Below, piece after piece: positions 33,370 to 42,250 of a DNA stretch of 64,000 nt. Where the stretch lies: contig NZ_AXAJ01000001.1 in NCBI RefSeq assembly GCF_000472445.1, positions 124,643 to 188,642 on the forward strand, written 5' to 3'. The notes below the pieces were generated by a model. It ran no database searches and was not told the origin of the DNA. It saw only the letters and a list, made by a program, of their open reading frames with translations. Position numbers and translations under genes: made by a program. Each line of letters opens with the position of its first letter. Position 1 is the first letter of the stretch. The DNA comes from Burkholderia sp. WSM2230. Its GTDB lineage: Bacteria > Pseudomonadota > Gammaproteobacteria > Burkholderiales > Burkholderiaceae.

Positions 33370-34284
33370 ATGTCCGCAGTCCCCTCCGTCGCCGCCGAAT
33401 CGCATGCCACGCTCGAAGCGCGTCTTGCGCGCTTTCCTGCGCGGAGAATTGCTTTGGCATCGCAACGCGTGGTCGGCTATCGCGAGGCCAACGATGCGGA
33501 CATCTCCGCGCACGACGCATTGCCGCTGGTGCTGCTCCACGGCATCGGTTCGGGGGCGGCTTCGTGGGTGCAGCAGTTCGGGGCACCAGGCGTGAATCGC
33601 CGCGTGCTGGCATGGGATGCGCCGGGTTACGGCGAGTCCACGCCGGTTGCTGCGACGTCGCCCATAGCAAGCGACTACGCGAGCGTGCTGGGCGAGTGGC
33701 TCGACGCGCTTGGCGTCGAACGTTGCGTGCTGGTCGGCCATTCGCTTGGCGCAATCATCGCTGGCTCGTTTGCTGCGAATCACCCGCAGCGCGTCGCGGG
33801 TCTGCTGTTGATGTCGCCAGCAGGCGGTTACGGCGCGGCGTCCGCTGAAGTGCGCGACACGAAGCGCGATCAACGTCTTGCGATGCTGAACGAACTCGGC
33901 CCGCAAGGGCTCGCGGAAAAACGCAGCACCAACATGTTGTCGGTTCACGCGAGCGACGAAGCACGTGCATGGGTGCGCTGGAACATGTCGCGTGTGATTC
34001 CGCACGGCTACGCGCAGGCCACGCATCTGCTCGCCAACGCCGATCTCGCCGCCGACCTCGCGCGCTTCAAGGGCCGCGTCAGCGTGGCGGTCGGTGCGGA
34101 CGACAGCATCACAACCCCCGCCGCGTCCGAGCGTCTCGCGCTCGCCGCCGGCACTCAATTGCAAGTCGTGCCACGCGCGGGACACGCCGGCTATATCGAG
34201 GCAAGTGCCGCATACAACACGATCATCGACACATTCTGCCGCGCAAGCGCCGGAGAACGGAGCCAGAACGGAGCCAATGAATGA
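33370..34284 (+). CDS. alpha/beta hydrolase
   Basis: A 304-residue alpha/beta hydrolase of the meta-cleavage product hydrolase / general esterase fold. The nucleophile is S125 in VGHSLGAI, the oxyanion region is LLHGIGSGAASW, and the acid and histidine are seen in GADDSITTP and RAGHAGYIE. In aromatic clusters such enzymes cleave C-C bonds of ring-fission products, which fits the VOC dioxygenase at 40002. The ATG at 33370 follows AAAGAAG; a GTG at 33346 is an alternative. The stop overlaps the second IclR gene (ATGA). Confidence 0.86.
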   Translation: MSAVPSVAAESHATLEARLARFPARRIALASQRVVGYREANDADISAHDALPLVLLHGIGSGAASWVQQFGAPGVNRRVLAWDAPGYGESTPVAATSPIASDYASVLGEWLDALGVERCVLVGHSLGAIIAGSFAANHPQRVAGLLLMSPAGGYGAASAEVRDTKRDQRLAMLNELGPQGLAEKRSTNMLSVHASDEARAWVRWNMSRVIPHGYAQATHLLANADLAADLARFKGRVSVAVGADDSITTPAASERLALAAGTQLQVVPRAGHAGYIEASAAYNTIIDTFCRASAGERSQNGANE

Positions 34285-35165
34285 CGCCCGACGCCATCAA
34301 CGAACGCGACGCCGACGACGAGCGCAACGACGGCAACAGCGACTCGAGCTATCGCGTGCCGGGTCTGGAGCGCGGTCTGAAGATACTGACCGAGTTCTCG
34401 CCGCGCGAGCCGGTTCTCGGTGCCCCGGAATTGTCGAAGCGCCTCGGGATTCCTCGCACGACTGTTTTCCGTCTGCTGCAAACGCTCGAGTCGCTCGGTT
34501 TTCTCGAACGCGCCGACAAAGACCGCCACTATCGGCTCGGCGTCGCGGTGCTGCGGCTCGGCTTCGAGTATTTGAGTTCGCTCGAATTGACTGACCTGGG
34601 CCTGCCGATCATCGAAGCATTGCGCGATGAGACGGGCCTCACCACGCACATCGTGATTCGCGACGGACGTGACGTCGTTTTCGTCGCAAAAGCGCAAAGC
34701 CACGCGCCGATTTTCAGTTCGGTGAAGGTGAACGTCGGCACACGCTTGCCCGCGTATGCCACCACGCACGGTCAGGTGCTGATGGGCGACATGACGCTAG
34801 ACGAACTGAAGAAGCTCTACCCCGAGCCCGAACTGGAGCGCTTCACGAGACAAACGCCCGCGACGGTGGACGATCTGTACGAACGGATTCGCGACGACGC
34901 ACGGCGTGGTTTCGCGATCAGCGAATCGTCGTTTGAACGCGGCATTTCCGTTGTTAGCGCGCCGGTGCGCAACGACACCGGGCGCATCGTGGCCGTGATC
35001 ACGACCACGATTCCGCGGCAGGAAATCGACGCGTCGCTGCTGGACAGCGGCCTCGTCGACAAGGTGCGCCGCGCGGCCGACGAACTTTCGCAGCGGCTCA
35101 ACTACCGGCCGGGCAACGGTTCGAACTCGGGCAGCAAATACATGAAGGCACTGGGACTCAAATGA
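34281..35165 (+). CDS. IclR family transcriptional regulator (second of two)
   Basis: A 294-residue IclR protein. The HTH is around 47-67 (GAPELSKRLGIPRTTVFRLL), and the effector domain has THIVIRDGRDVVFVAKAQSH and FERGISVVSAPVRN. It is close kin to the regulator at 27738. It is embedded inside the operon, overlapping the hydrolase and the following SDR by four bases each, so it is made together with the pathway enzymes, an arrangement consistent with autoregulation. The boxes at 29923-30225 are candidate targets. Confidence 0.93.
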   Translation: MTPDAINERDADDERNDGNSDSSYRVPGLERGLKILTEFSPREPVLGAPELSKRLGIPRTTVFRLLQTLESLGFLERADKDRHYRLGVAVLRLGFEYLSSLELTDLGLPIIEALRDETGLTTHIVIRDGRDVVFVAKAQSHAPIFSSVKVNVGTRLPAYATTHGQVLMGDMTLDELKKLYPEPELERFTRQTPATVDDLYERIRDDARRGFAISESSFERGISVVSAPVRNDTGRIVAVITTTIPRQEIDASLLDSGLVDKVRRAADELSQRLNYRPGNGSNSGSKYMKALGLK

Positions 35166-35968
35166 TTCAATTCGATCTGAGCGGGCAGGTGGCGGTGGTG
35201 ACGGGCGGTTCGTCCGGCATCGGTCTCGCGTGCGCGGAACTGTTCCTGCGGGCCGGTGCATCGGTTGCAATTTGCGGCCGCGATACAGAGCGGCTCGTGG
35301 AAGCAGAAAAAGCGCTCACCGGGCAGTTTCCACAGGCGCAGTTGCTCGCACGCCGTTGCGACGTGCTCGATGCCGAAGACGTCAGCGCTTTTGCGCAAGC
35401 GGTGCAGGCACGCTTTGGCCGCACGGACATGCTGATCAACAACGCAGGCCAGGGCCGCGTGTCGACGTTCGCCGATACCACCGACGAAGCCTGGCGCGAA
35501 GAACTCGATCTCAAGTACTTCAGCGTAATTCGCCCGACCCGCGCGTTTCTGCCGATGCTGCGCGATGCTGCGGGCGCCGGCAATGCGGCGATTGTTTGCG
35601 TGAACTCATTGCTTGCACTGCAACCGGAGCCGCATATGGTGGCGACCTCGTCGGCGCGTGCGGGCGTGCAGAACCTGATCAAGTCGCTCGCGGTGGAACT
35701 CGCGCCGCAGCGCATCCGCGTCAATTCGATTCTGATCGGCATTGTCGAATCGGGGCAATGGCGCCGCCGTTACGCGAAAGAAGCGCAGCCGGACCAGACC
35801 TGGGAAGACTGGACCGCCGAGTTGGCGCGCAAGAAAAACATTCCGCTAGGCCGCTTCGGCAAACCCGAAGAAGCCGCTCAAGCGCTCTTTTATCTGGCTA
35901 CGACGCTGTCGTCCTACACGACGGGCAGTCACATCGATGTTTCTGGAGGCGTTGCACGACATGTCTAA
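35162..35968 (+). CDS. SDR-fold protein lacking the catalytic Tyr and Lys
   Basis: A 268-residue SDR-like protein. The cofactor loop is intact (VVTGGSSGIGLACAE) and so is NNAG (INNAGQGRV). The catalytic region reads CVNSLLAL (S149), but the YxxxK motif is replaced by T162 S S A R166, so both the general base and its lysine partner are missing. The rest, including YTTGSHIDVSGG at the C-terminus, is normal. It overlaps IclR by four bases and the ThDP enzyme start by eight. It may be a non-dehydrogenase paralogue, a subunit, or use a different chemistry. Confidence 0.85.
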   Translation: MIQFDLSGQVAVVTGGSSGIGLACAELFLRAGASVAICGRDTERLVEAEKALTGQFPQAQLLARRCDVLDAEDVSAFAQAVQARFGRTDMLINNAGQGRVSTFADTTDEAWREELDLKYFSVIRPTRAFLPMLRDAAGAGNAAIVCVNSLLALQPEPHMVATSSARAGVQNLIKSLAVELAPQRIRVNSILIGIVESGQWRRRYAKEAQPDQTWEDWTAELARKKNIPLGRFGKPEEAAQALFYLATTLSSYTTGSHIDVSGGVARHV

Positions 35969-37619
35969 CAAAACCACCGTTGGCGAGCTGATCGCCGCCT
36001 TTCTCGAGCAATGCGGCGTGAAAACCGCATTCGGCGTGATCTCGATTCACAACATGCCGATCCTCGACGCGATCCATCAACGCGGCAAGATTCGCTATGT
36101 CGGCGCGCGCGGCGAAGCGGGCGCAGTGAATATGGCCGACGGTCTCGCGCGTGTGTCCGGCGGTCTCGGCGTGGCTTTCACCAGCACGGGCACCGCAGCG
36201 GGCAACGCAGCCGGCGCGATGGTCGAAGCGCTGACCGCGGGCACGGCGCTCTTGCACGTGACCGGTCAGATCGAAACCGAATATCTCGACAAAGACCTCG
36301 CGTACATCCACGAAGCACCGGATCAGTTGTCGATGCTTCAGTCCGTCTCCAAGGCCGCCTATCGTGTGCGTTCTGTCGAAACCGCGCTGCCGACCATCCG
36401 CGAAGCCGTGCGTGTTGCACAAACCGCGCCGAGCGGCCCGGTGAGCGTCGAGATTCCAATCGACATTCAAGCGGCCGAAATCGAATGGCCCGCCGATCTG
36501 GCCGCGCCGCACATCGGCACGCTCACGCATTGCACGCAGCGCGTCGCCCAACTCGCCGAGCAGCTCACGAAGGCCAAACGCCCGCTGTTGTGGCTCGGCG
36601 GCGGCGCGCGTCATGCGACGCATGCGGTCGAGCGTCTGGTCGCGCTCGGCTTTGGCGTCGTGACGAGCGTGCAGGGCCGCGGCGTGTTGCCGGAAGATCA
36701 CCCGGCAACGCTCGGCGCCTTCAATGTACATGCCGCAGTGGAAAGCTTCTATAAGACCTGCGATGCGTTGGTGGTCGTCGGTTCGCGTTTGCGCGGCAAT
36801 GAGACGCTCAAATATAAGCTCGCGCTGCCGCAGCCGCTCTATCGCATCGACGCCGATGCGCTCGCCGATAACCGCGGCTATCGCAACGAAATGTTCGTTC
36901 ACGGCGATTCCAAGGCGGTGCTGGAAGAACTCGCGACGCTGCTGGAACGCCGCATTAAGGTAGATCCCACATTCGGGCAGGATCTCGCCGCAGCGCGCGA
37001 AAGCGCCGTCGCGGATGTGGGCAAGGGTCTCGGCCCCTACAAGCGTCTGGTGGACGCGCTGCAGGCGGCGGTGGGCCGCGACTACAACTGGGTGCGCGAT
37101 GTGACGATTTCGAACAGCACGTGGGGCAACCGCATGCTGAACATTTTCTCGCCGCGCGCAGGCGTACATGCGTTGGGCGGCGGCATCGGCCAGGGCATGC
37201 AGATGGGCATCGGCGCGGCGCTCGCGGGCAGCGCGGCGAAAACCGTGTGCCTTGTCGGCGACGGCGGCCTGATGGTGAACGTCGGCGAACTCGCTACGGC
37301 CGTGCAGGAAAACGCCAACGTGATGATCGTGCTGATGAACGATCAATGCTACGGCGTAATCCGCAACATTCAGGACGCGCAATACGGCGGGCGCCGCTGC
37401 TACGTCGATCTGCATCAGCCGGATTTTGCGCAGTTCTGCGAGAGCCTGAAGCTCACGCATTACCGCATCAAGTCGCTCGATCAGGCCGACGCGATCATCC
37501 GCGAAGGTATGGAGAAGACCGGTCCGGTGCTGGTGGAAGTAGACATGCTGTCGGTCGGCTCCTTCGCCACTGCGTTCGCGGGGCCGCCCGTCAAGGAACA
37601 GGAGCCGGAACATGCGTGA
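35961..37619 (+). CDS. thiamine-diphosphate-dependent enzyme (acetolactate synthase/benzoylformate decarboxylase superfamily)
   Basis: A 552-residue ThDP enzyme. The catalytic glutamate is E52 in [15 protein letters not shown], a central Rossmann-like domain has [16 protein letters not shown], and the ThDP-Mg binding motif is [19 protein letters not shown], then the ILMNDQCYG-like region. It has the usual three-domain order. I chose ATG 35961, which overlaps the SDR stop, with GGAGG 11 bases upstream. Known members decarboxylate 2-oxoacids or form C-C bonds. Here it is followed by an aspartate-dehydrogenase-like protein and an aldehyde dehydrogenase, so 2-oxoacid decarboxylation to an aldehyde is a sensible guess. 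Confidence 0.9.
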   Translation: MSNKTTVGELIAAFLEQCGVKTAFGVISIHNMPILDAIHQRGKIRYVGARGEAGAVNMADGLARVSGGLGVAFTSTGTAAGNAAGAMVEALTAGTALLHVTGQIETEYLDKDLAYIHEAPDQLSMLQSVSKAAYRVRSVETALPTIREAVRVAQTAPSGPVSVEIPIDIQAAEIEWPADLAAPHIGTLTHCTQRVAQLAEQLTKAKRPLLWLGGGARHATHAVERLVALGFGVVTSVQGRGVLPEDHPATLGAFNVHAAVESFYKTCDALVVVGSRLRGNETLKYKLALPQPLYRIDADALADNRGYRNEMFVHGDSKAVLEELATLLERRIKVDPTFGQDLAAARESAVADVGKGLGPYKRLVDALQAAVGRDYNWVRDVTISNSTWGNRMLNIFSPRAGVHALGGGIGQGMQMGIGAALAGSAAKTVCLVGDGGLMVNVGELATAVQENANVMIVLMNDQCYGVIRNIQDAQYGGRRCYVDLHQPDFAQFCESLKLTHYRIKSLDQADAIIREGMEKTGPVLVEVDMLSVGSFATAFAGPPVKEQEPEHA

Positions 37620-38442
37620 AGCGGGCTACGCGGGGCATCACGCACCCGTCGACGTCGCGATGATCGGCTTCGGCGCGATCGGCCAGGCGGTGTATCGCTC
37701 GGTTGCCGCCGATCCGACCGTACGCGTGTCGCACGTGATCGTGCCGGAACGTCATATGGCGTCGGTGCGTGAAGTGGTCGGCGGTTCGGTGGATGTCGTC
37801 GCCTCCGTGTCCGCGCTCTCCAGCCAGCCGCACTTCGCGCTGGAATGCGCGGGACACAGCGCGCTTGTCGATCACGTCGTGCCATTGTTGAAGGCCGGCA
37901 CTGATTGCGCGGTCGCGTCTATCGGCGCTTTGTCGGACATGACGTTGCTCGACGCGTTGTCGGCCGCAGCCGATGAAGGCGACGCGACCTTGACGCTGCT
38001 CTCGGGCGCGATAGGCGGCGTGGATGCATTGGCCGCGGCCAAGCTCGGCGGTCTGGACGAAGTGCTGTACACGGGCCGCAAGCCGCCTACGGGTTGGCTC
38101 GGCACGCCCGCCGAACAGGTCTGCGACCTGAATGCGTTGAAGGAAGAGCAGGTGATCTTTGAAGGCAGCGCGCGCGAAGCGGCGCGTCTTTATCCGAAGA
38201 ACGCCAACGTGGCCGCGACGATCGCACTGGCCGGCCTCGGCCTCGACCACACGACGGTACGGCTGATCGCCGATCCCAACGTGACGCGCAATGTGCACCG
38301 CATTCTCGCGCGCGGCGCATTCGGCGAAATGTCGCTAGAGATGTGCGGCAAGCCGCTCCCAGACAACCCGAAGACGTCCGCATTGACCGCGTACAGCGCG
38401 ATTCGTGCGCTACGCAATCGCGCGGCGCGCTGCGTGATCTGA
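37612..38442 (+). CDS. L-aspartate dehydrogenase-like protein (NadX family, DUF108)
   Basis: A 276-residue member of the DUF108/NadX family. The Rossmann motif is [18 protein letters not shown], and the domain of unknown function 108 has the [20 protein letters not shown] segment and the [21 protein letters not shown] block with the catalytic histidine. Known family members oxidise aspartate to oxaloacetate or reduce iminoaspartate. In the setting of a ring oxygenase, ThDP enzyme and aldehyde dehydrogenase, a related amino/2-oxoacid substrate is plausible. The start overlaps the ThDP enzyme by eight bases. No nadA or nadC is near, so NAD biosynthesis is unlikely to be its role. Confidence 0.88.
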   Translation: MREAGYAGHHAPVDVAMIGFGAIGQAVYRSVAADPTVRVSHVIVPERHMASVREVVGGSVDVVASVSALSSQPHFALECAGHSALVDHVVPLLKAGTDCAVASIGALSDMTLLDALSAAADEGDATLTLLSGAIGGVDALAAAKLGGLDEVLYTGRKPPTGWLGTPAEQVCDLNALKEEQVIFEGSAREAARLYPKNANVAATIALAGLGLDHTTVRLIADPNVTRNVHRILARGAFGEMSLEMCGKPLPDNPKTSALTAYSAIRALRNRAARCVI

Positions 38443-38484
38443 GCCAACTCCAGCCGATTCAGCCAACAGCTCAAGCAAACCGGA

Positions 38485-39984
38485 ATGACCGACATGACTC
38501 ACTTCGATACCAGCCTCGTGCCGACCGGCGATATTTTTCTCGGCGGAGAATGGCGGCAAGGGCGCGGCAACCCGTACAAAAGCCTGTATCCGGCGGATCA
38601 GTCGGTCAACATGGAAATCTCGACGGCCAATGCCGACGATGCCCGCGAAGCCGTGGAGGCCGCGGACCTCGCCTGGCGCCGTGCGAACTGGTCCGGTTTG
38701 AAGCCGCATCAACGCGCGCTGATTCTGTATCGCATCGCGGATCTCATCATGGCACGCCATGAAGCGCTCGCGCAATTGCAGAGCCGCGACAACGGCAAGC
38801 CGATTGGCGAAACGCGCGTGCTGGTGGCGAGCGCCGCGAATACGTTCCGCTATTTCGCGGCATGCCTCGAAACGCTCGAAGAAGAAGTCACCCCTTCGCG
38901 CGGCGACTATCTGACGATGAGCGTGTATGAGCCGATCGGCGTGATCGCTGCCATTACGCCGTGGAATTCGCCGATTGCGTCGGATGCGCAGAAGCTCGCG
39001 CCGGCACTGGCAGGTGGCAACGCGGTGGTGCTCAAGCCTGCCGAAGTGACGCCGTTGATCTCGTTGGCCCTCGCGCGCATTTGCGAAGAAGCCGGCGTAC
39101 CGAAGGGTGTGATCAGCGTGTTGCCGGGCAAGGGCTCGGTGATCGGCGACGTGCTTGTGCGTCATCCGCTCGTCAGGAAAGTGTCGTTTACCGGCGGCAC
39201 GGAAGTGGGCCGTGGCATCGCACGCATTGCGGCGGACAAGCTGATGCCGGTGTCTTTGGAACTCGGCGGCAAGTCGCCGACCATCGTGTTCGACGACGCG
39301 GATCTCGATCACGCAGTGAACGGCGTGCTGTACGGCATTTTCAGTTCGTCGGGCGAGGCGTGTATCGCCGGTTCACGGTTATTCGTGCAGCGCTCGATCT
39401 ACGACGCCTTCATGAAGCGTCTTGTTGAAGGCGCACGCAAATTACGCGTCGGCGATCCGTCGCGCGCTGAAACGCAAATGGGTCCGCTCATCACGCAGGC
39501 GCATCGCGAGACCGTCGAACGTTACGTCGCGTTGGGTCTTGAAGAAGGCGGACGCCTGCTATGCGGCGGCGAGCGTCCAGTCGGCGACGGCCGTGAACAG
39601 GGCACCTACTACCAGCCGACGATCCTCGAAGGCCTCACCAACAGCGCACGCATCTGCCAGGAAGAAATCTTCGGCCCGGTGCTGGTTGCAATGCCGTTCG
39701 ACGACGAAGCGTCGCTCCTGAAGGAGGCGAACAACAGCGTGTTCGGTCTCGCGGCCGGCATCTGGACGCGCGACTACAAGCGCGCTTACCGGATTGCCCG
39801 CGCGCTGGAAGCCGGCACCATCTGGATCAACACCTACAAGCTGTTCTCGATCTCGACGCCGTTCAGCGGCTGGAAAGAGAGCGGCATGGGACGCGAGAAA
39901 GGCCGGCTCGGCATCCGCGAGTACATGCAACAGAAGAGCCTCTACTGGGGCTTGAACGACGCGCCGCTGGCGTGGGCCAACTGA
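38485..39984 (+). CDS. aldehyde dehydrogenase
   Basis: A 499-residue ALDH superfamily protein. Glutamate E259 (LELGGK) is the general base and C293 (SSGEACIAG) the nucleophile, with the NAD-binding FTGGTEVG and PWNSPI motifs. Length is typical. The first ATG at 38485 and a second at 38494 (MTHFDTSL) are both possible; I list the first. It follows the aspartate-dehydrogenase-like gene by 42 bases. It resembles the 2-hydroxymuconic semialdehyde or betaine-aldehyde type ALDHs and probably oxidises an aldehyde released by the ThDP enzyme or by ring cleavage. Confidence 0.94.
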   Translation: MTDMTHFDTSLVPTGDIFLGGEWRQGRGNPYKSLYPADQSVNMEISTANADDAREAVEAADLAWRRANWSGLKPHQRALILYRIADLIMARHEALAQLQSRDNGKPIGETRVLVASAANTFRYFAACLETLEEEVTPSRGDYLTMSVYEPIGVIAAITPWNSPIASDAQKLAPALAGGNAVVLKPAEVTPLISLALARICEEAGVPKGVISVLPGKGSVIGDVLVRHPLVRKVSFTGGTEVGRGIARIAADKLMPVSLELGGKSPTIVFDDADLDHAVNGVLYGIFSSSGEACIAGSRLFVQRSIYDAFMKRLVEGARKLRVGDPSRAETQMGPLITQAHRETVERYVALGLEEGGRLLCGGERPVGDGREQGTYYQPTILEGLTNSARICQEEIFGPVLVAMPFDDEASLLKEANNSVFGLAAGIWTRDYKRAYRIARALEAGTIWINTYKLFSISTPFSGWKESGMGREKGRLGIREYMQQKSLYWGLNDAPLAWAN

Positions 39985-40001
39985 TACGCAAGAGGCACGG
40001 T

Positions 40002-40967
40002 ATGACGATTCTCGGCATTGAACAGATTATCTACGGCGTGACGGATCTCACCACCTGTCGCCGCTTTTTCGCGGACTGGGGCTTGAAAGAAGTCGCTCAC
40101 GACGAAACGCACGCGCGCTTTGAGACGCTCAATGGCTGCACGATTCTGGCCGTCGATGCAAACGACGCGTCGCTGCCGCCCGCGTTCGAAGAAGGTCCGA
40201 CGCTGCGTGAAGTGACCTGGGGCGTCGCGACCAAAGCGGAGCTCGACGAACTGCGTGGCCGCTTCGCCGGTCAGCCGGGCCATTTCGAAACCGACGACGC
40301 CGTCGGCTGCATCGACCCGAACGGCATGGCGATTCGCGTGGAAGTGACTCGCAAGCGCGCACTCGACATTCACGGTTCGCCCTCGAACGTATGGGGCCAA
40401 ACATTGCGCGTCGATCAGCCCTCGCCGATCTATGAACGCGCCGAGCCGGTCGAAGTGGGCCACGTGGTGTTCTTCACGAACAGACTCGCTGCACAGGAAA
40501 AGTTCTATCACGAACTGCTCGGCTTCGAGATGTCAGACCGCTATCCGGGCCGCGGCGCGTTCATGCGTTGCGCGCCGCACGGCGGCCACCACGACATTTT
40601 TCTGCTGGCCTTGCCGAACGGGAAACGCGGATTGAACCACGTCGCGTTCACCGTGCGTGACATCCACGAAGTATTTGGCGGCGGCATGCATATCAGCCGC
40701 TGCGGCTGGGACACGCAGCTTGGGCCGGGACGTCATCCGGTTTCGTCGGCGTACTTCTGGTACTTCCAGAATCCCGCAGGTGGCCTGATCGAGTATTACG
40801 CCGATGAAGACCAGCTCACGCCCGACTGGCAGCCGCGCGATTTCGAACCGGGCCCGACCGTGTTCGCTGAATGGGCGATAGACGGCGGCATCGACGGCAA
40901 TACGCGTCGCCAGAAAAACGCGAAGGCGCCGGAAGGCAAGTTCATGACGGAGCGCAAAGATGACTGA
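40002..40967 (+). CDS. VOC family extradiol-type dioxygenase or glyoxalase-like enzyme, two domains
   Basis: A 321-residue two-domain VOC protein, the architecture of 2,3-dihydroxybiphenyl-type extradiol dioxygenases. In the C-terminal domain the metal set is seen as H154 (VGHVVFF), H213 (LNHVAFT) and E264 (GGLIEYY); the N-terminal domain has no metal residues, as in those enzymes. That supports an active iron- or manganese-dependent dioxygenase cleaving a catechol. The frame is open from 39972, but I chose the ATG at 40002, with AGAGG upstream. It overlaps the reductase downstream by eight bases. Confidence 0.88.
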   Translation: MTILGIEQIIYGVTDLTTCRRFFADWGLKEVAHDETHARFETLNGCTILAVDANDASLPPAFEEGPTLREVTWGVATKAELDELRGRFAGQPGHFETDDAVGCIDPNGMAIRVEVTRKRALDIHGSPSNVWGQTLRVDQPSPIYERAEPVEVGHVVFFTNRLAAQEKFYHELLGFEMSDRYPGRGAFMRCAPHGGHHDIFLLALPNGKRGLNHVAFTVRDIHEVFGGGMHISRCGWDTQLGPGRHPVSSAYFWYFQNPAGGLIEYYADEDQLTPDWQPRDFEPGPTVFAEWAIDGGIDGNTRRQKNAKAPEGKFMTERKDD

Positions 40968-42225
40968 CGCTGCTACTGCAAAGGCTCAGGCCGCGCACGC
41001 TGCACTCGAAGCGCCGCGCACGATCGTCGTGATCGGCGGCGGCCAGGCGGCCGGTTGGGTCGTGAAGACGCTGCGCAAGGAAGGCTTCGACGGCCGCCTT
41101 GTGATGATCGCCGACGAAGTGCATCTGCCGTATGAACGGCCGCCTCTTTCAAAAGCGGTGCTTGCCGGCGAGGCCAATATCGACACTGTGCGTCTCGTGA
41201 AGCCGGACGATTTCGACGCGTTGAATATCGAAGCGTGGCAGCCTGACTGCGCAACGTCGATTGATCGCGCAGCGCGCATCGTTCGCACGCAAGCGGGCCG
41301 CGAAGTGCAATACGACCGCCTCGTGATCGCCACCGGCGGCGCGGCGCGACGCTTGCCCGAATCGCTCGTGAAGACCGCGCACATCGCGTATCTGCGAACG
41401 CTCGACGAAGCGGTCGCATTAGGCGAACGGCTGCGCGCAAGCAAGCGCGTGCTGGTCGTGGGCGGCGGCTGGATCGGTCTGGAAGTCGCGGCGACGGCAC
41501 GCAAGCTCGGCGTCGATGCAACGGTGGTTGAAGGCGCCCCGCGTCTATGTGCGCGCTCGTTGCCGCCGATGGTGTCGGACTTTCTTCTCGGGCTGCATCG
41601 CGCGAATGGCGTCGATGTACGGCTTAACGCCTCGCTCACGAAGCTGGAAGATCATCCGAACGACGCGAACCGCATTCGCGCGACGTTTGCCGATGGTTCG
41701 ACACTCGACGCCGATTTCGCGGTGGCCGGCATCGGCCTCACGCCTCATACGGCGTTGGCGGAAGCGGCGGGCGTGAAGGTGGAAGACGGCATCGTGGTCG
41801 ATCATTTCGGCGCGACCGACGACCCGCGCATTTTCGCGTGCGGCGACGTGGCGAATCATCCGAGCGCGTGGCTCAAGCGTCGCGTGCGGCTGGAATCGTG
41901 GGCCAATGCGCAAAATCAGGCGATTGCCGCAGCGAAAGCGCTGCTCGGCACCTTCGAACCGTATGCCGACATTCCGTGGTTCTGGTCGGATCAATACGAC
42001 GTGAACCTGCAGATTCTCGGCGACATTCCAGCCGATGCGCAGCTCGCGGTGCGCGGCGACCTGCCAGGTAAGCGCGCGACGCTGTTTCATCTCGAAGACG
42101 GCGCAATTCGCGGCGTGATCGCCATTAACACTCCACGCGAGCTGAAGCTCTCGCGCAAGTGGATGAATCAAGGCCGGACCATCGACCTTGCCACACTGAC
42201 CGACGCCTCGACGGCGCTTGCCTAA
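40960..42225 (+). CDS. FAD-dependent ferredoxin reductase (Rieske oxygenase partner)
   Basis: A 421-residue reductase of the BphA4/putidaredoxin reductase family. FAD motif IVVIGGGQAAGWVVKTL, PPLSKAVLAG, NAD motif VLVVGGGWIGLEVAAT, FACGDVANHPS and WFWSDQYDVNLQILG. An N-terminal extension of about 20 residues (MTDAATAKAQAAHAALEAPRT) precedes the first strand. Its place in the operon makes it the electron donor for the Rieske ferredoxin at 30249. It is a third member of the family in this window but groups with the Rieske system by location. Confidence 0.92.
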   Translation: MTDAATAKAQAAHAALEAPRTIVVIGGGQAAGWVVKTLRKEGFDGRLVMIADEVHLPYERPPLSKAVLAGEANIDTVRLVKPDDFDALNIEAWQPDCATSIDRAARIVRTQAGREVQYDRLVIATGGAARRLPESLVKTAHIAYLRTLDEAVALGERLRASKRVLVVGGGWIGLEVAATARKLGVDATVVEGAPRLCARSLPPMVSDFLLGLHRANGVDVRLNASLTKLEDHPNDANRIRATFADGSTLDADFAVAGIGLTPHTALAEAAGVKVEDGIVVDHFGATDDPRIFACGDVANHPSAWLKRRVRLESWANAQNQAIAAAKALLGTFEPYADIPWFWSDQYDVNLQILGDIPADAQLAVRGDLPGKRATLFHLEDGAIRGVIAINTPRELKLSRKWMNQGRTIDLATLTDASTALA

Positions 42226-42250
42226 CCACACATACGGACGGCACAACGGC

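Noticed and set aside
35898-37613. 571-residue minus-strand open frame opposite the ThDP enzyme
   Set aside because: High-GC third positions of the real gene keep the antisense frame open; the antisense translation has no recognisable domain.
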